Origin: Bacteroidota bacterium
GTDB taxonomy: Bacteria; Bacteroidota; Bacteroidia; Chitinophagales; Chitinophagaceae
DNA length: 20,940 bases
NCBI GenBank assembly: GCA_947461015.1
Contig: CANHIR010000013.1
Location: 1 to 20,940, forward strand
Direction of reading: 5' to 3'
The notes beneath the pieces were generated by a model that was given only the letters and a program-made list of their open reading frames with translations, was not told the origin of the DNA and did no database searches. A program made the translations under genes and the position numbers. This document shows, piece after piece, positions 15,698 through 20,940 of the stretch (position 1 is its first letter; each line of letters opens with the position of its first letter).

Positions 15698-17185
15698 TTA
15701 TAATAATACTAGATCACTAAGTTGATTTTGTAATCCGATGGCTACCAAATAATATTGAGCATTGGGTTGTTTGTTAATATTTAACTTATTAAAGTCAATA
15801 ATTTTGGTTTCACTTGGAACAATTAATTCAACAGCATACGTATTGTTTTGCTTACTAAGTACGGCTAATTGCTTTACTTTTTTTACTTCACTAATTTGGA
15901 TCGCATAAGACTGCGCATCTTGTATCTTTACAATGGGTGCAGCTACCTTATATTGAACCAACCAAGGCATGGTGGGTTGTAAGGCAGGTTTTCGGTAATA
16001 GTTATTTTGCAAAGTGTCATTCCAATGATTGGGGTTTGTGTTAAACGTTTTACTACTAAAATAGGCACTACCTCTTGTGTTTTTTAAACTCCTTAAGCTT
16101 TTAATTTGATATGGCAGTTCATGGCTGCTTTTCCAGTTGGGGGTAGTTCCTGCTCGGTATATTCCATGCCCAATATATAAATTTCTGTTATGATTATTTT
16201 GATCCCACCAATTAACGAGTTCGTCATAATCGGCTAAAGCATGTCCATGTTCCCAATATAATTGCGGTATAATATAATCTACCCAACCCTTTTTTTCCCA
16301 TAGCATGATGTCGGCATATAAATCATCATAGTTGGTAACACCCGCCTTGGTATTACTTCCGTTAGGATCTTGTGATTTATTTCGCCATACACCAAAAGGA
16401 CTAATGCCAAATTGAACGCCTGGTTTAATATTATGAATCGTTGCAGACATTTGCTTAATGATGGTATCACAATTGCTTCTTCTCCAATCATCCTTCGTTA
16501 ATTCTTTTCCATATTTTTTATACGCTGCTTCGTCGTTAAATTCTTTTCCGGGTACTTTATAAGGATAAAAATAGTCATCCAAATGAATGGCGTCAACATC
16601 ATACCTGGTTACGATATCACTTACTACTCTGTTTACATGCCTCCAAACCTCTGGCAAGCCAGGGTTGAATATTTTTTTATTGTCGTAAGTCACAAACCAT
16701 TCTGGATGTGTTTTGGTTAAGTGATTAGGAGCGATACTAGACTTTTCTGTATTAAATACTGCTCGATATGGATTAATCCATGCATGAAATTCCATTCCGC
16801 GTTTATGCGTTTCGGTAATCATAAATTGGAGTGGATCGTAAAAAGGACTAGGTGGTAATCCTTGTTGACCCATCAAATATTCGCTCCAAGGCTCTAAAGT
16901 AGAAGGGTATAATGCATCTCCAGCTGGACGTACCTGCATGATTATAGCATTCATGCCATTTTTTTTATGCAAATCTAAAATTGCGATAAATTCATTTTTT
17001 TGTGCTTCATTACTCAAGCCGGTTTTGCTTGGCCAGTCTATATTAATAACAGATGCTACCCATACTCCTCTAAATTCGAAAACATTTTTGTCCTCTAATT
17101 TAGGTTGCGCAAAAACAAAAAGATTACATACCACCAAAACCATGCTTAGTAAAAATCTCATAATTACTTTTTTATTATTTTTCAT
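15698..17185 (-). CDS. Secreted GH10-like glycosyl hydrolase (GHL10/DUF187)
   Basis: This 495-residue predicted exported enzyme has a TIM-barrel of the GHL10 (DUF187, UPF0748) family. An N-terminal signal peptide spans a basic start, a hydrophobic core and a cleavage near VFA-Q at residue 26. The barrel begins at FEFRGVWVASVINIDWPS (about residue 36). Diagnostic segments are QVRPAGDALYPS (84-95), FHAWINPYRA (133-142) and AIHLDDYFYPY (199-209), whose paired aspartates are probable catalytic or substrate-binding residues. A C-terminal beta domain follows the barrel. Members such as YngK are thought to cut cell-wall or storage glycans, but the substrate is not established. The ATG at 17185 overlaps the MarR-family gene's stop by 11 bases, giving translational coupling; ATG 17161 (MRFLL) is an alternative. 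It is the last gene of the gcvH-vanZ-marR run. Confidence 0.9.
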   Translation of the reverse strand: MKNNKKVIMRFLLSMVLVVCNLFVFAQPKLEDKNVFEFRGVWVASVINIDWPSKTGLSNEAQKNEFIAILDLHKKNGMNAIIMQVRPAGDALYPSTLEPWSEYLMGQQGLPPSPFYDPLQFMITETHKRGMEFHAWINPYRAVFNTEKSSIAPNHLTKTHPEWFVTYDNKKIFNPGLPEVWRHVNRVVSDIVTRYDVDAIHLDDYFYPYKVPGKEFNDEAAYKKYGKELTKDDWRRSNCDTIIKQMSATIHNIKPGVQFGISPFGVWRNKSQDPNGSNTKAGVTNYDDLYADIMLWEKKGWVDYIIPQLYWEHGHALADYDELVNWWDQNNHNRNLYIGHGIYRAGTTPNWKSSHELPYQIKSLRSLKNTRGSAYFSSKTFNTNPNHWNDTLQNNYYRKPALQPTMPWLVQYKVAAPIVKIQDAQSYAIQISEVKKVKQLAVLSKQNNTYAVELIVPSETKIIDFNKLNINKQPNAQYYLVAIGLQNQLSDLVLL

Positions 17186-17636
17186 TGGACCTGTTACGCA
17201 ATTTGTCCAATATTTGATTTATTTGTGAAGCTTCGCTTTCTGAAACGCCTTTTAATGTATCGTCAATTTGATTGTTGTATTGATCTAATTTAATGACCAA
17301 TTGTAATCCCTTATCTGTTAAGGTAATATCTACTAATCGTTTGTCTGCTTTGCATGCCGATTTTTGTACCAAGTCTTTTACAATCAATCGGTCAACAATT
17401 CTGCTGGTGTCACTCATTTTGTCCAACATGCGTTCCCTAATTTGCAAAGTACTTAATGGCGTGTCGCTCCCTCTTAAAATTCTAAGGATATTATATTGTT
17501 GCAGTGTAATGTCTTCTTTGCTTAAAAAACTAGCAATTCTTTCATTTAACCAATTGGCTGTAAAAATAATATTTATACCCATTTTCTGAAACTCGTTTCT
17601 GAAATTAGGTTGTTGTATGTCTTTTTCTATGCCCAT
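17175..17636 (-). CDS. MarR-family transcriptional regulator
   Basis: This 153-residue winged-helix protein belongs to the MarR family: dimeric repressors that usually respond to small phenolic ligands or oxidants. Seen are N-terminal dimerisation helices (about 15-40), the segment ITLQQYNILRILRGSDTPLSTLQIRERM, a recognition helix around residues 70-88 (LDKMSDTSRIVDRLIVKDLV), and the wing with ADKRLVDITLTDKG (97-110), the classic MarR wing signature DxRxxxxxLTxxG. It sits 5 bases after the VanZ-family gene and overlaps the start of the secreted glycosidase gene by 11 bases. MarR proteins often control neighbouring genes, but I cannot identify an operator palindrome in this cluster, so the targets remain unknown. 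Confidence 0.92.
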   Translation of the reverse strand: MGIEKDIQQPNFRNEFQKMGINIIFTANWLNERIASFLSKEDITLQQYNILRILRGSDTPLSTLQIRERMLDKMSDTSRIVDRLIVKDLVQKSACKADKRLVDITLTDKGLQLVIKLDQYNNQIDDTLKGVSESEASQINQILDKLRNRSNEK

Positions 17637-17641
17637 ATAAA

Positions 17642-18031
17642 TTAGTTTCTCTTACTTATGGATTTATTTTTTAGCCAAGTAAAGATAGGTAATGCAACCA
17701 TTGCTCCCACTGTATCTGCAAGCATGTCTGCTACTTCAAATCCCCTGCTAGGCACAAAGTACTTTTGATAGTATTCCATGGCAATGCCATATAACATACA
17801 AAAAATGAGTACATAAGCTTTTGCCCTTATGGTTTTATAACGCTTATTTTTTAAGTGTTCAAAATGGTAAAAAATAGAAAATGATAAAGATCCGAACAAA
17901 ACAATATGTACAATTTTATCAATAGGAATGTATCCAAACCAATTTGAGGTTGTGTGAAAATTATTTCCAGGCAAACTCAATAAAACAAAGATGATTACTA
18001 TTTCTGCAATCACCCATAACCATGTTTTCAT
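17642..18031 (-). CDS. VanZ-like family membrane protein
   Basis: This 129-residue small integral membrane protein has about four helices: near residues 3-20, 38-57, 72-90 and 103-121. It carries the VanZ-family signatures DKIVHIVLFGSLSFS (after the first helix) and MEYYQKYFVPSRGFEVADMLADTVGA, with the conserved acidic and Arg-Gly-Phe motif. The named member VanZ gives modest teicoplanin resistance in enterococci, but most family members, including those beside gcvH in Bacteroidota, have no known role, so resistance should not be inferred. It starts 9 bases after the gcvH stop and ends 5 bases before the MarR-family gene, so it is probably co-transcribed with both. Confidence 0.88.
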   Translation of the reverse strand: MKTWLWVIAEIVIIFVLLSLPGNNFHTTSNWFGYIPIDKIVHIVLFGSLSFSIFYHFEHLKNKRYKTIRAKAYVLIFCMLYGIAMEYYQKYFVPSRGFEVADMLADTVGAMVALPIFTWLKNKSISKRN

Positions 18032-18040
18032 TGATATAGA

Positions 18041-18418
18041 TTAATGTACCAAGCTAGCATAGGCTTCGCTAGTCATCAATTGCTCGAAATCGGCTGCATT
18101 GTTAACCGTTACTTTAACCATCCAACCTGCTCCATATGGGTCGGTATTTACTAATTCTGGATTAGCAGCAAGTGCGGGGTTTACTTCTGTAATGGTACCC
18201 GCCAAAGGCAAGAACAAATCACTTACCGTTTTAACGGCTTCTACTGTTCCAAATACAGCTTCAGCAGCTAAGCTTTTACCTACTGTATTGATATCTAAAT
18301 ATACAATATCACCCAACTCACCTTGAGCGAAGTCGGTAATACCAATGGTCGCAGTAGTACCTTCAATTTTAATCCATTCGTGATCTTTTGTGTAACGTAA
18401 GTCGGCAGGGAATTGCAT
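18041..18418 (-). CDS. gcvH: Glycine cleavage system H protein
   Basis: This 125-residue lipoyl carrier shuttles the aminomethyl group between the P and T proteins of the glycine cleavage system, feeding one-carbon units to folate. The opening [14 protein letters not shown] and [17 protein letters not shown] are diagnostic, and the lipoylated lysine is Lys63 in [12 protein letters not shown]. The C-terminal [11 protein letters not shown] matches the family end. The length is standard (125-130). No gcvP, gcvT or lipoate ligase gene is in the window, so the system is dispersed. It heads a compact four-gene run (vanZ-like, marR-like, GHL10). A promoter candidate with TTG (18468-18466), a 19-base spacer and GATATTTG (18446-18439) lies just upstream. 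Confidence 0.97.
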   Translation of the reverse strand: MQFPADLRYTKDHEWIKIEGTTATIGITDFAQGELGDIVYLDINTVGKSLAAEAVFGTVEAVKTVSDLFLPLAGTITEVNPALAANPELVNTDPYGAGWMVKVTVNNAADFEQLMTSEAYASLVH

Positions 18419-18438
18419 AGTATGTTTTTTTATTGTTG

Positions 18439-18468
18439 CAAATATCTATAAAATCCCTAAAAAACCAA
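18439..18468 (-). promoter_or_regulatory. Promoter candidate for the gcvH cluster
   Basis: On the reverse strand TTG (18468-18466), a 19-base spacer and GATATTTG (18446-18439) approximate the Bacteroidota -33/-7 pattern, with one mismatch in TAnnTTTG. It sits between the small upstream gene and the gcvH ATG at 18418. Confidence 0.35.
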
Positions 18469-18472
18469 TCTA

Positions 18473-18820
18473 CTAATATCGAATATTGTCAAAATACAGC
18501 AAAATATGGTCTTTTAGGAAAACCTCCTGCTCCATCAAATTCATCACTGGGAGTTGTTTTAATTGCTTAAAATGGGGCCATCCTTCTTCGTCTTTTCCTT
18601 CCAATAAATAATAGCCACTAGGAGACAATATGGAACATATTGCAATATGCATTAGATCCTGCTTTTGCTCCTTAGAAATTTTTTCCCTAATAAAACCGGT
18701 TTCCTGCAATCCTATTAAAAATAATACAGCTTCTGTGTCTGGTTTTTTCCCAAATTGATCCATTAGTTTCTTCTCTAAATCCCACCATCTTGTCTGAAGA
18801 TCGTCCTGTATATTGGCCAT
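18473..18820 (-). CDS. Small conserved-looking hypothetical protein
   Basis: I do not recognise a named family for this 115-residue protein. It starts MANIQDDLQTRWWDLEKKLMDQFGKKPDTEAVLFLIGLQETG, followed by a helical segment KISKEQKQDLMHIAICSIL, then strands SGYYLLEGKDEEGWPHFKQL, and ends with an acidic-aromatic tail. The composition is balanced and acidic, with no signal peptide or membrane helix, suggesting a cytoplasmic mixed alpha/beta protein. A longer frame from 18844 adds eight residues, but ATG 18820 fits the -7-like TACCTTTG at 18849-18842, from which the transcript would begin near 18836, downstream of the longer start. It is divergent from serS and 54 bases upstream of gcvH. The coding call is based on frame length, normal codon content and position. 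Confidence 0.72.
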   Translation of the reverse strand: MANIQDDLQTRWWDLEKKLMDQFGKKPDTEAVLFLIGLQETGFIREKISKEQKQDLMHIAICSILSPSGYYLLEGKDEEGWPHFKQLKQLPVMNLMEQEVFLKDHILLYFDNIRY

Positions 18821-18841
18821 ATGATAATGTCTATTTTTTAG

Positions 18842-18889
18842 CAAAGGTAGGGGATATCAATGCTTAGTAGGTTGGTTTGATTATCTTTG
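18842..18889. promoter_or_regulatory. Divergent -7 elements between the small gene and serS
   Basis: TACCTTTG on the minus strand (18849-18842) and TATCTTTG on the plus strand (18882-18889) both match TAnnTTTG, facing away from each other in the short divergent gap. Neither has a good TTTG at -33. The plus-strand element would give a serS leader of only about 8 bases. Confidence 0.4.
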
Positions 18890-18903
18890 CCAAAATTCTC
18901 TCT

Positions 18904-20175
18904 ATGTTACAGGTAAACTTCTTGCGCCAAAATACCGAGTTGGCTAAAAAGAAATTGGCTATCAAACACTTTGCTCATTTGAATTTAGTGGATGAAGTAA
19001 TCGCCATTGACGATCAAAGAAAGCAGCTACAAGCTTCTTTTGATGACATCCAATCCAAGGTAAATGCTGCTTCCAAAGAAATTGGCGGACATATGGCAAA
19101 AGGGGAGAAAGACAAAGCAGAGACTTTGAAAAATGAGGTAGCCGCGTGGAAATTGCAGATAGATCCTTTGAAAGAACAAATGGCTGCAGTGGAAACGCAT
19201 TTGCAACAAGTAATTGTACAATTTCCTAACCTCCCACACGATTTGGTTCCCTTGGGTAAAACGCCTGAAGAAAATGAAGTGGTGCGTGAGGGTGGAGCAT
19301 CGCCTACCTTACATGCAGGTGCCGAAGCCCACTGGGATTTAATTAAGAAATACAATTTAGTAGACTTTGAAACAGGTGCTAAAATAACGGGTAGTGGTTT
19401 TCCATTGTACATTGGAAAAGGTGCAAAGTTTCAACGTGCATTAACACAATACTTTTTAGATTTTAATACTGCAGCGGGGTACACAGAATATTTACCACCA
19501 TTTATGGTGAATGCTGCTTCGGCCTTTGCAACAGGACAATTGCCGGATAAGGAAGGACAAATGTATCATGCAACCGAAGATGATTTTTATTTAATCCCAA
19601 CTGCGGAAGTACCTGTTACCAATGTTTTCCGTGATACTGTATTAAAAGAAACCGATTTGCCAATTCAAATGACCGCCTATTCTCCTTGCTTTAGAAGAGA
19701 GGCTGGAAGTTTTGGAAAAGAGGTGCGTGGTTTAAATAGAGTGCATCAGTTTGAGAAAGTAGAGATCATCCAAATTGTGCATCCCGATAAAAGTGACGCC
19801 GTTTTAGATGAGATGGTAGCACACGTTGAAAAATTATTGGTTAGCCTGGGTTTACAATATCGCATTTTAAGATTATGTGGAGGCGATATGGGATTTGCTT
19901 CAGCCATTACTTATGACTTTGAAGTGTATAGTGCTGCACAAGAAAGATGGTTGGAGGTAAGTAGCGTAAGTAATTTCCAAGCATATCAAACCTATAGAAT
20001 GAAGTGTAGATTTAAAGATGCAGATGGTAAAATACAATTTGCACACTCCTTAAATGGAAGTTCTTTGGCATTACCAAGGATTTTTGCGGCCATCGTTGAG
20101 AACTATCAAACAGAGCATGGCATTGCATTACCTAAAGTATTACAATCTTATTTTGGTTCAGAAAATTTAGTGTAA
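18904..20175 (+). CDS. serS: Seryl-tRNA synthetase
   Basis: This 423-residue class II synthetase attaches serine to tRNA-Ser (and to tRNA-Sec where present). The N-terminal long coiled-coil arm (about residues 25-110, charged and Lys/Glu/Gln-rich) binds the tRNA extra arm. The catalytic core shows motif 1 near ALTQYFLDF, the TAEVPVTN loop, motif 2 FRREAGSFGKEVRG followed by HQFEKVEI, and motif 3 HSLNGSSLALPRIFAAIVEN. The segment YDFEVYSAAQERWLEVSSVSNFQAYQ is typical of SerRS. The length is normal. A longer frame from 18877 adds nine residues that match no family start; MLQVNFLRQN at 18904 matches the conserved MLxxxxLR start and is chosen. Transcription ends at the strong hairpin at 20206-20237. 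Confidence 0.97.
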   Translation: MLQVNFLRQNTELAKKKLAIKHFAHLNLVDEVIAIDDQRKQLQASFDDIQSKVNAASKEIGGHMAKGEKDKAETLKNEVAAWKLQIDPLKEQMAAVETHLQQVIVQFPNLPHDLVPLGKTPEENEVVREGGASPTLHAGAEAHWDLIKKYNLVDFETGAKITGSGFPLYIGKGAKFQRALTQYFLDFNTAAGYTEYLPPFMVNAASAFATGQLPDKEGQMYHATEDDFYLIPTAEVPVTNVFRDTVLKETDLPIQMTAYSPCFRREAGSFGKEVRGLNRVHQFEKVEIIQIVHPDKSDAVLDEMVAHVEKLLVSLGLQYRILRLCGGDMGFASAITYDFEVYSAAQERWLEVSSVSNFQAYQTYRMKCRFKDADGKIQFAHSLNGSSLALPRIFAAIVENYQTEHGIALPKVLQSYFGSENLV

Positions 20176-20205
20176 TAGTCTATTAGCATAATCAATGAAT
20201 ATCAT

Positions 20206-20237
20206 AAAAAAGCCCCTCCAACTGGAAGGGCTTTTTT
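20206..20237. terminator. Bidirectional intrinsic terminator after serS
   Basis: AAAAAAGCCC pairs with GGGCTTTTTT, then after one mismatch TCC pairs with GGA around an AACT loop, giving a 13-bp hairpin with a 6-T run on one strand and a 6-A run (T-run on the other) on the opposite side. It lies between convergent genes: 30 bases after the serS stop and about 46 bases after the end of the outer-membrane barrel gene on the other strand. Confidence 0.92.
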
Positions 20238-20283
20238 GTATCGTCTAAACCAAGGCCGTTATTTAAACCAATGTTGTATTGTA

Positions 20284-20940
20284 CTAAAACTTACTAAATC
20301 TTACACCCACTGCAAAAGGTGCCATATCAAAATGTGTTAATTTATTATCAAATAAATTGGTCGTATTGAAAGAGCCATATAATCTTATGTTACCAATACC
20401 CAATTCGCCAATTGTAGCCATTTTAAAGTTGTTTAAATTAAAATTGCCATTCACTTTACGCTTGCCTCTCTCCTCGCTTATTTGCTTGGTATGAGATTGT
20501 AATAAGTATCCAGTGCTTACACCTATACTTGCGTAAAAGCTTCTACTATTGTCAGGGTTAGACTGAAAATTCAATTGTACTGGGACGGTTAAATACTCAA
20601 CAAAAAGTTTGTTTTTGCTAAAAGTTACATTGTCAAAATAGGGGATGGAATTAGGTGCTTTGCTAAAGCTAATGGGTTGTTCAAATCGAAAATTGTACAT
20701 TTCAAATCCAACTCCATATTTTAAGTTCAAATAGTGCTTATACAAACTTGCTTTTTGTTGTACAATCCAAATATTTACGTTACTTGATTTAACATTGTTC
20801 AATTTCAAATCATTACTAGTTACATATTTAGGCATGAATCCATTCATTGGAATAGCATAATAAACAGGCTCGGTTTTGTCAGTGTAATTAGCAAACCCCA
20901 AATCTAATATCCACCAATTGGTCATAATGCGTTTGTTCTC
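20284..20940 (-). CDS. Outer-membrane beta-barrel protein, PorT-like (partial)
   Basis: The last 218 codons of a probable outer-membrane beta-barrel run off the right edge: the frame stays open through 20940 upstream of the first in-window ATG at 20925, so that ATG is probably internal. Alternating strands rich in Tyr, Phe, Asn and Gly (YLNLKYGVGFEMYNFRF, VPVQLNFQ, FYASIGVSTGYLLQ, MATIGELGIGNIRLYGSFN) and the final VGVRFSKF ending in Phe are typical of 8-10 strand barrels recognised by the BAM machinery and of the PorT/OmpW-like group in Bacteroidota. The mature protein would be in the outer membrane. The specific function is unknown because the N-terminal part is missing. It shares the terminator at 20206-20237 with serS. 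Confidence 0.75.
   Translation of the reverse strand, partial: ENKRIMTNWWILDLGFANYTDKTEPVYYAIPMNGFMPKYVTSNDLKLNNVKSSNVNIWIVQQKASLYKHYLNLKYGVGFEMYNFRFEQPISFSKAPNSIPYFDNVTFSKNKLFVEYLTVPVQLNFQSNPDNSRSFYASIGVSTGYLLQSHTKQISEERGKRKVNGNFNLNNFKMATIGELGIGNIRLYGSFNTTNLFDNKLTHFDMAPFAVGVRFSKF

Noticed and set aside
17642-18031. Glycopeptide-resistance gene vanZ.
   Set aside because: The family match is real, but most VanZ-like proteins have no link to resistance and there are no other van genes here.
1-20940. tRNA, rRNA, CRISPR arrays, insertion sequences, phage genes or attachment sites.
   Set aside because: I saw no transposase or integrase motifs, no regularly spaced repeats and no cloverleaf-like tRNA sequence on either strand by reading; a covariance search was not possible.

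Overview
The window is a stretch of ordinary chromosomal DNA from a member of the Bacteroidota, most likely a Chitinophagaceae-type bacterium. The clues are AT-rich DNA, several upstream sequences matching the Bacteroidota -7 promoter element TAnnTTTG, few recognisable Shine-Dalgarno sites, a DUF4286 protein, an Ig-like lipoprotein with the PPSGGPRD start, a PorT-like outer-membrane barrel, and a B12-dependent methionine synthase split into two genes. No mobile element, phage gene, CRISPR array, tRNA or rRNA was seen.

Layout. Positions 1-141 hold the start of an HU-type nucleoid protein gene (minus strand, cut by the window edge). Positions 402-2876 are a minus-strand operon: an unrecognised secreted protein, then exodeoxyribonuclease III, then a DUF4286 protein. 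A LOG-family gene (2978-3730, plus) is divergent from that operon and convergent with the methionine synthase pair. Positions 3750-7542 encode methionine synthase as two proteins: a homocysteine-binding module (337 aa) and a pterin/B12/reactivation module (910 aa). Upstream of the pair, 7543-7801 is a 259-base gap with a good promoter and a leader RNA that can fold into a pseudoknot-like structure. Positions 7802-13018 are a second minus-strand operon: a RecB-like helicase-nuclease, an Ig-like lipoprotein and recR.

Positions 13085-15676 (plus) carry an SRPBCC-fold protein and a Kup potassium transporter. Positions 15698-18418 (minus) are a tight cluster: gcvH, a VanZ-family membrane protein, a MarR-family regulator and a secreted GH10-like glycosidase (GHL10/DUF187). 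A small unknown gene (18473-18820, minus) is divergent from serS (18904-20175, plus). serS ends at a strong bidirectional terminator shared with a partial outer-membrane barrel gene that runs off the right edge.

Most genes are housekeeping: DNA repair (xth, recR, helicase-nuclease), one-carbon and methionine metabolism (split metH, gcvH), translation (serS), potassium uptake (kup) and the cell envelope. The observation most worth checking is the metH leader. Its predicted transcription start lies just before a 6-bp stem whose loop is complementary over 11 bp to a downstream strand, and that strand can instead pair with a second copy of the loop sequence. This looks like a possible cis-regulatory switch that matches none of the SAM, SAH or cobalamin riboswitch consensuses I could recall. 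It rests on hand folding of one sequence, so it needs a comparative test.
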